Shown here: one piece after another, positions 11,446 to 21,379 of the stretch
How positions within the stretch are numbered: the stretch's first letter is position 1
Layout of the letters: each line of letters begins with the position of its first letter
Assembly: GCF_907164915.1 (NCBI RefSeq)
Contig: NC_061869.1
Span: 41,909,771-41,973,770 of the forward strand
Source of the DNA: Impatiens glandulifera
Lineage: Eukaryota; Streptophyta; Magnoliopsida; Ericales; Balsaminaceae
Reading direction: 5' to 3'
DNA length: 64,000 nt
Position numbers and translations under genes: made by a program
Notes under the pieces: model-generated
The model's input: the letters and a program-made list of their open reading frames with translations, nothing else
Told to the model about the DNA's origin: nothing
The model's database searches: none

Positions 11446-12168
11446 ATGTCGTTCGATAGGCCACCAATGCTAGAAGGTGATGACTTTGCCAACTGGAAGG
11501 CACGCATGCACCTACACTTAATCACCATGGATGATGAGATGCAGTTCATTCTGGCCGAAGGACCGACAATCATTGACAAGGACAGAAAGGATTGGACAGC
11601 TGAAGACAAGAGAAGAAATAACCTGGATAACCATGCCAGAAACCGGATCTCCAACAGCGTGGACAGAAACACGTACTGCAAGATCAGAGACTGCAAAACC
11701 GCAAAGGAAACATGGGACACGGTTATTCAGATTTATGAGGGAAATGAAAGAACCAAGGAAAACAAGGTAATGGTAGCTACTCAGAAGTTTGAAAGCATCA
11801 AGATGAAACCGGGAGAAACAATGAGAGAATACAGTGACCGGTTCACAAGTGTGTTAGACGAGCTAGCAACTCTTGGCAAGAAGTATGATAACAAGGAGGT
11901 CATCATGAAAGCATTAAGATCTCTTCCAAGTGCATGGGACATAAAGACAATGGTGATGAGGGAATCAAACTGCCTAAGTAAGATGAAACTACATGATGTA
12001 TTCGAAGATCTTAAGGCATATGAGTTCGAAATGAGATCTAGGACTGAAGAAGAAGTTTCGGCATCAACCTCAACCAGAGCACTGATCACATCCACAGAAC
12101 TGACTGCACCTGCACCGATCAGAATCGCCGAACAGTTCACCGAAGATGCCATGGCAATGCTTGCATAG
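11446..12168 (+). CDS. gag: Gag N-terminal part, gag-only element copy 1
   Basis: A 240-codon frame starts 26 bases after the PBS with MSFDRPPMLEGDDFANWKAR. It is a copia Gag (capsid, UBN2-type): W-K-A-R-M near residue 20, then NNLDNHARNRISN, TAKETWDTVIQIYEG, and MKPGETMREYSDRFTSVLDE. It would form the cytoplasmic virus-like particle. It stops at TAG 12166, but the same frame continues with a CCHC zinc knuckle (CYNC...HFKWEC, itself broken by TGA). 11767-12270 has GT...AG ends, is 504 bases long, and is exactly the piece missing from copy 2; both stops fall inside it. Confidence 0.8.
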   Translation: MSFDRPPMLEGDDFANWKARMHLHLITMDDEMQFILAEGPTIIDKDRKDWTAEDKRRNNLDNHARNRISNSVDRNTYCKIRDCKTAKETWDTVIQIYEGNERTKENKVMVATQKFESIKMKPGETMREYSDRFTSVLDELATLGKKYDNKEVIMKALRSLPSAWDIKTMVMRESNCLSKMKLHDVFEDLKAYEFEMRSRTEEEVSASTSTRALITSTELTAPAPIRIAEQFTEDAMAMLA

Positions 12169-13475
12169 AAGTTTGGGAGGTTCATGAAAAGAAGCCAACC
12201 GACAAACTACAACTATGGTGATAAATCCAATGTAAGATGCTATAACTGTAACTGTTTGTGACATTTCAAGTGGGAATGCAGAAAACCGAGGAGGGATGAC
12301 CGGAAACCGGATAACCAAAATAACCGAAATAACTATCAATAAACCGGTGAAGGAAGTGAGGTTCAGAAAGCACTGATAGCCGATGATGGAGGAAGCTTAT
12401 GGGCTAACAATGACAGTGATGATGAACTCACATGCCTCATGGCAAATGAGGAACAGGTATTTGACTCTCCCTGTGAAGAATTTACTAAAGATGAGTTATA
12501 TAATGTATTAAATGATATGGTAGTTGAGTATAAGAACCTACTAGCCCTGTTACCTAAGCAACTCAACTTTAGAGCCGACCCTATAGTACCCATTCTTACA
12601 GAACCATAAATATCCGTTCTAACCGAACTAGAGATCATAGAACCTGATGAAACCCCTACCTTAGAAACCGAGTTAGCACCTGAACCATCCCTTAAAACCG
12701 AACAACCTAATGAGCCAATTCGAGAATTGACCGAGGAAGAAAATGTCCAACTCCAGTATAAAATGGCCGCATATAAAAGATCTAGTGACATGGTAAAGAA
12801 GATGTGTAGCTATAAGAGACACCCTTTTTGCATGTTCGGCCTAGGTTACAAAAAGGATAGATCCCAAAGCCAAAAACACTTAGACAAAGTAAGGCTCACA
12901 AAGAATGATCTTCCCTTTGTAAGTTTTATAAGAAGCTCCTTAACCGCTGAAGAGGAATTAACTGCCTATTATACGGAATTAACCTATGTAGGTCCGACTG
13001 ATTCTGAGAAATGGCTTCACCCTGAGAAAAGGAAAGTCAACCGGTTCAAAAGTAGGCAAGCCAAATCTCAACTGCATAGGATAAACCAAAGACCATCCCC
13101 AAATAAGGCAATTTTAGGACAGCAGAAAGATGTCAAGTCTTGCACAGGAAAACTAAGTAGAACCATAACCGGGAAAGCTATCCGATTTATTAAAGTTTGG
13201 ATACCCAAGGGACTAATCAACCACGGACCCAAAGAAAAATGGGAACCAGATTTTCTATTGTCTATGAATGTAGGTAAATCAAGACAAAGGCTTGGAAAAG
13301 ACAACATAGCATTCGGACAGCCGGCTGCTGACAGACACATCACATGAAGGGAACAAGCATGAAGTGGCTAACATCCTCACAAAGCTACTTCTCGAGTCTA
13401 AGTTTTCTTCCCTTAGAAATATTTTAGAATTGTTAGATTACAAAAATTTTCATACAAAATTCTTCTTCAAATAAT
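12169..13475 (+). pseudogene. gag: Gag C-terminal part plus protease/RNase H stubs, copy 1
   Basis: The gag frame continues with stops (TGA in the zinc knuckle, TAA near 12340 and 12607) and an open stretch 12727-13347 containing MAAYKRSSDMVKKMCSYKRH, PTDSEKWLHPEKRK and WIPKGLINHGPKEKWEP. At about 13300-13340 a frameshifted relic of the protease DSG region appears, and at about 13345 it jumps to KHEVANILTKPLLESKFSSL, the end of copia RNase H. Everything between (most of protease, integrase, RT, most of RNase H) is absent. The same junction occurs at 16766 and 29766. Confidence 0.8.
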
Positions 13476-13783
13476 GTTTTCCTTAAACCAAACCGTTTTT
13501 CCAAAAAAAAAAACGGCCAAACAAACATAAGATTTTTAAACCGGCCAAACAAACATAAGATTTTTAAACCGGCCTACTTCTTACTTCTTTCATGGTTTTG
13601 AATATTTATTCTAAATAATCAAAAATAGAGAAATTGTTAGAAAAATTAAGTAAGTTAATTTTAAACCGGCCAACGATTACAAGTTTTGAATATTTATTCT
13701 AAATAATCAAAAAGGGAGAAATTGTTAGAAAATAAACCGTTAAGTCATATCAAGTATATTAATTAGTTTAAATATAACAAGAA

Positions 13784-13856
13784 GGTGCTGTAGCGTAGTG
13801 GTAAAAACACCCATGCCTATCACACATGTGACCAGGGATCAAATCTCACCGACAGC
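13784..13856 (+). other. tRNA-Asp(GUC)-like cassette in LTR2
   Basis: GGTGCTG, TAGCGTAGTGGTAAAA (A-box-like, with a two-base insertion), CCTATCAC (anticodon loop, G to A), GTGACCAGGGATCAAATC (B-box-like), CCGACAGC. Same position as in LTR1 and LTR3. Confidence 0.75.
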
Positions 13857-14746
13857 AAATAAGCTGAGCAAAATCCGAAATTTACCTATAGGCAAGATCG
13901 ACTCGACAATGTATACCGGCTCAGTCAACCGGAGTTCGGTCAACCGGTTCGGTCAAGAAGTTCAAAATCCGGACAGGTTCAACCTGTGTGTAGAAATTCG
14001 TACAGGTTCAACCTATGTGCAGAAATCCGAACAGGTTCAAGTTCAGGACCGGTTGAGTTGTAAACCGAAAGAACGGTCAAGAAATCTAACCGGTTGAATA
14101 TCAAACCCGTCAGAAGAAGCTATGAAAAACCTCAAGTCATCCGGTTAACCTGAAGCTATGAAAAACCTGAAGTCATCCGGTTAACCTGAAGCTATGAAAA
14201 ACCTAAAGTCATCCGGAACAGGTAAAGAATTCAACCGGTCAAAGTACTCAACCGGTTTAAGAAGCTCCACCGGTCAAGTTATCAAACCGACCAGAAACAT
14301 GACCGCACAAAGAAAGATAGGATCGGTCAAAACTGAAGGTCGGAAACACTAGATAGTCGGTCATTAACCGACCAGAAGCCAAAGCAATAACCGGAAGCCA
14401 TCCGGTTAAAACAATTAACCGACCAGCATAAGAAGATACTTCGGGTATCTGTTGAGAATGATACCAAAGGAACAGACTGAACATTGCCATATCCATACAA
14501 GTCTGAGGACAGTCTGCCGGCTGCAGAAAACCGTCCTACAAGATCTTTCCACTTCAGGATAAATCAGAAAAGCAATCTTCCAAGTACAGACAACTGTCTA
14601 ACCGACAGTTACCGCATTGAGCAAAAGACAAACCTAGCCGGTTTGTCCTACATACTGGAAGAACAGACCGCCAGGTCTGAAAAGTTGACCGCCATTCTGA
14701 ATCACTGAACCTCTGCTCAACCAATCAAATTTAAGGAAATGAAATA

Positions 14747-14775
14747 TGACCGTTGACATATTTCACCTATAAAAG
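14747..14775 (+). promoter_or_regulatory. LTR2 core promoter
   Basis: TGACCGTTGACATATTTCAC followed by TATAAAAG at 14768-14775, as in LTR1 and LTR3. Confidence 0.7.
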
Positions 14776-15411
14776 AAGCAGCTGAAGAGGAGTAAATGTG
14801 GGACACGTGGGATACGAGAGACACAAGCGGACACAGTGAGCAATTAATTACAAGTGATAAGATTGTGTTCTCTCTCTAGAAAAAGCTTAAGTGCTAAGTT
14901 GAAGTGTGTATTTACAATTTCGGTGTAAATTGTACGGGTGTTATCGAGCACGAAATAAGTCTCGATCGGATTGTATTTGTATTCCTTAGTGAATATCCTT
15001 CTCGCTTTTTCGAGAGGAATGGGTGACGTAGGAGTTTTATCTCCGAACATCCATAAAATTCTGTCTTGTTATTTACTTTCTGCTGGTTCTACATTCTAAC
15101 CGACCTGTATTAACCGACCTATACCATCCTGACCGACTCTACACTATCTAAACCGAATCACCAAGTTACAAAAACCGACCCATCAATTTCCAAACCTGTC
15201 CTATTCAAAACCAGTTCTGCCTATCCTGTAAGTGTGCTGCTTCAACATGAAACAAACCTCTTCTGCGCTTGAACCTAGTTCAAGGTTTTGTGACAGTCTG
15301 TGTAGTATTGAAACCCCGGTGTTAATCTCTAACCGGATTAATCACCACCCTTTGAGTAAGACGCGCTAACCGGCCCAACCCCGGTCCTCCAGTCGCGACC
15401 TAGATTTTAAC

Positions 15412-16890
15412 CGACCCTTTGCCAACTGGAAGGCACGCATGCACCTATACTTAATCACCATGGATGACGAGATGCAGTTCATAATAGCCGAAGGACCGAT
15501 AATCATTGATAAGGACAGGAAGGATTGGACAGCTGAAGATAGGAGAAGAAATAATCTGGATAACCATGCCAGAAACCGGATCTCCAACGGTGTAGATAGA
15601 AACACGTACTGCAAGATAAGAGACTGCAAAACCGCAAAGGAAACATGGGAAACGGTTATATAGATTCACGAGGGAAATGAAAAAACCAAGGAAAACAAGT
15701 GGGAATGCAGAAAACCGAGGAGAGATGACCGGAAACCGGACAATCAAAATAACCGAAATAACTATCAACAAACCGGTGAAGGAAGTGAGGTTCAGAAAGC
15801 ACTGATAGCCGACGATGGAGGAAGTCTATGGGCTCACAGTGACAGTGATGATGAACTCACATGTCTCATGGCAAATGAGGAACATGTATTTGACTCTCCT
15901 TATGAAGAATTTACTAAACATGAGTTATATAATGCATTAAATGATATGGTAGCAGAGTATAAGAACCTACTAGCCTTATTACCTAAGCAACCCAACTTTA
16001 GAGCCGACCTTATAGTACCCATTCTGACCGAACCAGAGATCATACAAATAGATAAAACCCTTATCTCAGAAACCAAATTAGCACCTGAACTATCCTCTGA
16101 AACCGAACAGTTTGATGAGCCAGTTCGAGAATTGACCGAGGAAGAAAATGCGCGACTCCAGTTTAAAATGGCCGCATATAAGAGATCTAGTGAAATGGTA
16201 AGAAAAATGTGCAGTTACAAAAGACACCCTACCTTCATGTTTGGTCTAGGTTACAAAAACAATAGATCCCAAAGCCAAAAACACTTAGACAAAGTAAGGC
16301 TCACAAAGAATGATCTTCCCTTTATAAGTTTTATAATAAGCTCCTTAACCGCTGAAGAGGAATTAACTGCCTATTATACGGAAGACAAATTAACCTAAGT
16401 AGGTCCGACTGATTCTGAGAAATGACTTAACCCTGAGAAAAAGAAAGCCAACCGGTTCAAAAGTAGGCAAGCCAATTCTCAACCGCATAGGATAAACCAA
16501 AGACCATCCCCAAATAAGGCACTCTTAAGACAGCAGAAAGATGTCAAGTCTTGCACAGGAAAACTAATTAGAACCATAACCGGGAAAGCTATCCGATTTA
16601 TTAAAGTTTGGATACCCAAGGGACTAATCAACCGCGGACCCAAAGAAAAATGGGAACCAGATTTTCTATTGTCTATGAATGTAGGTAAATTAAGACAAAG
16701 GCTTGGAAAAGACAACATTGCATTCGGACAGCCGGCTGCTGACAGACACATCACATGAAGGGAACAAGCATGAAGTGGCTAACATCCTCACAAAGCCACT
16801 TCTCGAGTCTAAGTTTTCTTCCCTTAGAAATATTTTAGAATTGTTAGATTACAAAAATTTTCATACAAAATTATTCTTCAAATAATGTTC
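15412..16890 (+). pseudogene. gag: Gag and protease/RNase H stubs, gag-only element copy 2
   Basis: Begins abruptly at FANWKARMHLYLITMDDEMQ because the leader and gag start are deleted. One TAG (15661-15663) follows WETVI. At 15699 the sequence jumps from ACCAAGGAAAACAAG to TGGGAATGCAG, precisely omitting the copy-1 segment 11767-12270 and keeping the frame. The rest is open at 15868-16398 (MANEEHVFDSPYEEF, MAAYKRSSEMVRKMCSYKRH), then a stop near 16396, WIPKGLINRGPKEKWEP, and the shared junction to KHEVANILTKPLLESKFSSL (16703-16885). Most of the zinc knuckle is gone. It has no PBS and is dead, though capable of recombination. Confidence 0.8.
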
Positions 16891-17193
16891 TCCTTAAACC
16901 AAACCTCTTTTCCAAAAAAAAACCGGCCAAACAAACATAAGATTTTTAAACCGGCCAAACAAACATAAGATTTTTAAACCGACCTACTTCTTACTTCTTG
17001 CATGGTTTTGAATATTTATTCTAAATAATCAAAAAGGGAGAAATTGTTAGAAAAATTAAGTAAGTTAATTTTAAACCAGCCAACGATTACAAGTTTTGAA
17101 TATTTATTCTAAATAATCAAAAAGGGAGAAATTGTTAGAAAATAAACCGTTAAGTAATATCAAGTATATTAATTGGTTTAAATATAACAAGAA

Positions 17194-17264
17194 GGTGCTG
17201 TAGCGTAGTGGTAAACACCCATGCCTGTCACACATGTGACCAGGGATCAAATCTCATCGACAAC
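17194..17264 (+). other. tRNA-Asp(GUC)-like cassette in LTR3
   Basis: GGTGCTG TAGCGTAGTGGTAAA, CATGCCTGTCACACATG (anticodon stem-loop with GTC and four paired bases), TGACC, GGGATCAAATC. It is one of the best-preserved copies. Confidence 0.8.
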
Positions 17265-18182
17265 AAATAATATTTACAGTTTTGCTATTTCAGGGAAGCT
17301 GAGCAAAATCCGAAATTTACCTACAGGCAAGATCGGCTCGACAATGTATACCGGCTCAGTCAACCGGAGTTCGGTCAACCGGTTCGGTCAAGAAGTTCAA
17401 AATCCGGACAGGTTCAACCTGTGTGTAGAAATCCGTACAGGTTCAACCTATGTGCAGAAATCCGAACAGGTTCAAGTTCAGGACCGGTTGAGTTATAAAC
17501 CGAAAGAACGGTCAAGAAATCTAACCGGTTGAATATCAAACCCGTCAGAAGAGGCTATGAAAAACCTCAAGTCATCCGGTTAACCTGAAGCTATGAAAAA
17601 CCTGAAGTCATCCGGTTAAGCTGAAGCTATGAAAAACCTAAAGTCATCCGGAACAGGTAAAGAATTCAACCGGTCAAAGTACTCAACCGGTTTAAAAAGC
17701 TCCACCAGTCAAGTTATCAAACCGACCAGAAACATGACCGCACAAAGAAAGACAGGATCGGTCAAAATTGAAGGCCGGAAACACCAGATAGTCGGTCATT
17801 AACCGACCAGAAGCCAAAGCAATAACCGGAAGCCATCCGGTTAAAACAAATAACTGACCAGCATAAGAAGATACTTCGGGTATTTGTTGAGAATGATACC
17901 AAAAGAACAGACTGAACATTGCCATATCCATACAAGTCTGAGGACAGTTTGCAGGCTGCAGAAAACCGTCCTACAAGATCTTTCCACTTCAGTATAAATC
18001 AGAAAGGCAATCTTCCAAGTATAGACAACTGTCTAACCGACAGTTACCGCATTAATTAAAAGAAAAACCTAGCCGGTTTGTCCTACATACTGGAAGAACA
18101 GACCGCCAGGTCTGAAAAGTTGACCGTCAGGTCTGAATCATTAAACCTCTGCTCAACCAATCAAATTCAATGAAATGAAATA

Positions 18183-18211
18183 TGACCGTTGTCATATTTC
18201 ACCTATAAAAG
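18183..18211 (+). promoter_or_regulatory. LTR3 core promoter
   Basis: TGACCGTTGTCATATTTCAC followed by TATAAAAG at 18204-18211. Confidence 0.7.
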
Positions 18212-18850
18212 GAGCAGCTGAAGAAGAGTAAATGTGGGACAAGTGGGATACGAGAGACACAAGGGGACACAGTGAACAATTAATTTACAAGTGATAAGAT
18301 TGTGTTCTCTCTCTAGAAAAGACCTAAGTGCTAAAGTTGAAGTGTGTATTTACAATTTCGATGTAAATTGTACGGGTGTTATCGAGCAGGAAATAAGTCT
18401 CGATCGGATTGAATTTGTATTCCTTAGTGAATATCCTTCTCGCGGTTTCAAGAGGAAGGGGTGACGTAGGAGTTTTATATCCGAACATCCATAAAAACTT
18501 GTCCTGTTATTTACTTTTCGTCTGACTTACTCTATAACCGAGTTGTACTAACCGACCTACACCTTTTTGACCGACAGTACACTATCTAAACCGAATCACC
18601 AAGTTACAAAAACCGACCCATCAATTTCCAAACCTGTCTTATCCAAAACCGGTTCCGCCTATCTCGTGAGTGTGCTGCTTCAACCTGAAACAAACCTCTT
18701 CCGCACTTGAACCTGGTTCAAGGGTTTGTGACAGTTTGTGTAGTATTGAAACCCCGGTGTTAATCTCTAACCGGATTAATCACCACTCTTTGAGTGAAAC
18801 GCGCTAACCGGCCCAACCCCGGTCCCCCAGCCGCGACCTAGATCCTAACA

Positions 18851-18855
18851 AGAGT
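18851..18855 (+). repeat. Target-site duplication AGAGT (right)
   Basis: A perfect 5-base copy of 9659-9663, directly after the LTR3 terminus. Confidence 0.9.
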
Positions 18856-19870
18856 CGATGATCCCTCTATAGTTAGTGATATCAACACTTTGTCCACCTT
18901 CATCTTTATTTAGCTTGTTAGAGGAGGTCAGTGTAGTGGAAGCTGCCGAGCAACTCTCCATTTCAAACTTCTTTAGCAATTCCTTAGTATGTTTAGATTC
19001 GTTGATGAGGGTCCCTATTTCATGTTGACGAACTTGAAGACCAAGGAAGAAGATTAATTCTCCTATCATGCTCATCTCAAATTTGTCCTGCATCAGCTTG
19101 GCAAATTTCTCACACAATTTAGGGTTAGTTGATCCAAATATGATATCATCAACATATACTTGAACAAGCAGAATATGAGAATCTTTAACAAATCTAAACA
19201 ATGTTTTGTCTACTGATCCAATAATAAAGTCATGATCAAACAGAAACTTAGTTAAAGTAACATACCAAACCTTTGGAGCTTGTTTCAAATTGTATAAGAC
19301 TTTGTCAAATTTAAAAACATGATCTGGTAGAGTATGATCTAGAAAACTAGGAGGTTGTTCAACATAAACATCTTCATTTAGTTTACCATTTAAAATTGAA
19401 CATTTCACATCCATTTGAAAAACTTTGAAGTTCTTAAAAGATGCATAAGCTAGGAAGATTCTGATTGATTCAAGTTTGGCTACAGATGCAAATGACTCAT
19501 CAAAGTCAATGCCTTCCTCCTATCTATACCCTTGAGCAACCAACCAGACTTTGTTTCTTATAACTAGGTCTTCTTAACTAAGCTTATTTTGAAAGAACCA
19601 TCTAGTTCCAATAACCGATTGATCAATCAGTCTTGGAGTCAAATGCCACACTTTATTTCTCACAAATTGGTTTAACTCCTCTTGCATGGAATTGATCCAA
19701 TTTGGATCAAGCACAGCTTCACCAATTTTCTTAGGCTCAATTTGAGAAATAAAAGTAGAATTAGTCATCTCATCTAGCAATTGACATCTTGTCCTACAAG
19801 GAGAATTAGGATTACCAATTATCAATTTAGGTGGATGATTCCATCTGAAGTTTGATCCAAAAGGATTAGA
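18856..19870 (-). pseudogene. pol: Copia-B reverse transcriptase
   Basis: The minus strand shows the copia RT landmarks in order: INSMQEELNQFVRNKVWHL (19825-19574), [20 protein letters not shown] (19414 onward), [10 protein letters not shown], the catalytic [14 protein letters not shown], and [14 protein letters not shown]. It ends NYRGII at the insertion point, where RNase H continues at 9658. The catalytic DD is intact, but stops and a frame break between 19415 and 19573 inactivate it. Confidence 0.9.
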
Positions 19871-20800
19871 CGTCAGATTAGTTTGCTACACGACGTCCGA
19901 ACTTTCAACAACCTGTTGAACAAAAGTTTGGACGTCAGGTTGATTCTCAACCGGATCAGCCACTTGATCAAACAAATAATCCCTTTGAACATGAGCTTCA
20001 TCCTCACTATCAAATTCAAGACATGCCGCTTTTAATCTGTTAGTAGGGTCGATGTGTTCAACAAAATTGTTTTCAACAGATTTATCACAAATAACATGAA
20101 AGGATTCCTCAACTGTTTGTTTACGATTTTTGTACACTCCGAAAGTTTTACTAACTGATGAGTAACCTAGTATGATTCAGCATCTGCTTTAGCATCAAAA
20201 GCGGTCAAATATTCATTCCCATTGATATGAATAAAATACTTACACCCTAATAATTTAAAATAATACACTGTAGGAATTGTTCCATAAAAAAGTTCAAAAG
20301 GTGTCTTGTCAAAGCGTTTGTTAATTATTGACTGATTTTGTGTATAGCATTCTATGTTTATGACTTCTGTCCAAAACTTCTGAGGAACACTTAACTCGTG
20401 AAACATTGATCTCGCTACTTCCTTCCGTGTCCTGACTCTTCTCTCAGCAATACCATTTTACTGTGGAGTTCTAGCACTAGACAACTCGTACCTAATACCA
20501 GATTCCTCAAAGTAAGAAGTTAGGAGTCTGTTGGTGAATTTGGTTCCCCGATCACTTCTGATCTGAATAATGCTTAAAGATTTTTGGTTTTGAATCCTTC
20601 TAAGGAGTTTAATCAAATTCTCAGCAGTCTGATCCTTAGAAGACAAAAATACAACCTTTGTAAAGCGTGAAAAATCATCAATGACGACTATGGTAAATCT
20701 AATTCCTCCCAAGCTATTTACAAGAATTTGACCAAATAGGTCCATATGTAAAAGTTCCAAGCACCGATTGGATTAAGATTTCCCTTTACTTTTGAACGAT
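19871..20800 (-). pseudogene. pol: Copia-B integrase
   Basis: The core lies at 20760-20458: LLHMDLFG (first D), FTIVVIDDFSRFTKVVFLSS, IRSDRGTKF (second D). A TAA interrupts between ARTPQ and NGIAERR, which carries the catalytic E. 20406-20167 follows with HELSVPQKFWTEVINIECYT and FELFYGTIP, then YLTAFDAKAD. 20137-19886 is the acidic linker to RT, with KNRKQTVEESFHVICD. This is a DDE integrase of Ty1/copia type that would insert the cDNA. It is disrupted by stops. Confidence 0.85.
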
Positions 20801-21366
20801 GATTTGCTCCGTTTGCCTAACTGCAAGCAGAACAAACCTTGTCCTTTACAAACTTCAAATTTGGTAAGCCAAGAACTAAGTTCTGCGAACAAATATTGTT
20901 AATGGTTTAAAATTTAGATGATTAAATCTCTTATTCCACAACCAATTTTGATTAGTTTTAGAAATCATGCATATGGGGTTTGATATTTCAGTTTTCCAGT
21001 TGATTTTGTAAGAGTTTTCTACCCTACTTTCAGTTAACAAAATATTTCCCTACAGATCCTTAACTATACATGCATGAGTTTGAAAATCGACATAAAATCC
21101 ATTATCACACAACTGACTGATATTTATCAGATTATAACACAAGTTTTCAACAAGTAGCACATTGTTGATGGTTAGATTACCATGGATAATATCACCTTTA
21201 CCCATGGTCTTCCCCTTGTGGTTATCTTCGAAAGTGATCTTAGGACCTAAATATTCTATTATATCAGTTAGAAGTTGTCTTTCCCCAGTAATGTGTCTAG
21301 AATATCCACTGTCCAGATACCAAACTGAATCTTCCAGGCAGTCAACCTACACAAAAATATATTTAC
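20801..21366 (-). pseudogene. pol: Copia-B protease stub and GAG-pre-integrase region
   Basis: Minus-strand WYLDSGYSRHITGERQLLTD contains the aspartic protease DSG (bases 21305-21313). It is followed by GNLTINNVLLVENLCYNLIN and WLWNKRFNHLNF, the zinc-binding-type region before integrase. Several stops are present. The segment upstream toward gag is interrupted by the LINE at 21380. Confidence 0.8.
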
Positions 21367-21379
21367 AAACTTTTTGGTA
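21367..21379 (+). repeat. LINE target-site duplication, left
   Basis: AAACTTTTTGGTA recurs at 24922-24934 right after the LINE A-rich tail. The 13-base length fits target-primed reverse transcription. Confidence 0.85.

Larger units (their letters stand above)
13635..15410 (+). mobile_element. LTR2 of the composite
   Basis: Starts TGTTAGAAAAATTAAG after a mutated purine tract (AAAAATAGAGAAAT). It has the inner TGTTAG start, tRNA-like cassette (13784-13856), promoter (14747-14775) and leader hairpins (14996-15058). Its end is damaged: TAGATTTTAACCGACCC replaces GATCCTAACA. The PBS and about 75 bases up to the start of gag are deleted, so the downstream internal region could not prime reverse transcription. 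Confidence 0.85.
9664..18850 (+). mobile_element. Three-LTR composite of gag-only copia elements
   Basis: The order is LTR1, internal 1, LTR2, internal 2, LTR3, all on the plus strand, enclosed by a single AGAGT TSD. Internal regions hold gag and a protease stub fused to the last residues of RNase H; integrase, RT and most of RNase H are missing. This is the plan of a non-autonomous terminal-repeat element with gag. An array with one outer TSD is best explained by unequal recombination between LTRs of two copies. Internal 2 has lost its PBS. Confidence 0.9.
17045..18850 (+). mobile_element. LTR3 of the composite
   Basis: Starts TGTTAGAAAAATTAAG after the purine tract AAAAAGGGAGAAAT (17030-17043) and ends GATCCTAACA at 18850, followed by the right TSD AGAGT. 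It contains the inner start and purine tract, tRNA-like cassette (17194-17264), promoter (18183-18211), leader hairpins (18433-18495) and CCGG-rich U3. Confidence 0.9.

Noticed and set aside
12363..12791. Antisense open frames over gag (11436-12791, 15366-15771, 16479-16754)
   Set aside because: They are shadows of the plus-strand gag frame without any recognisable domain.
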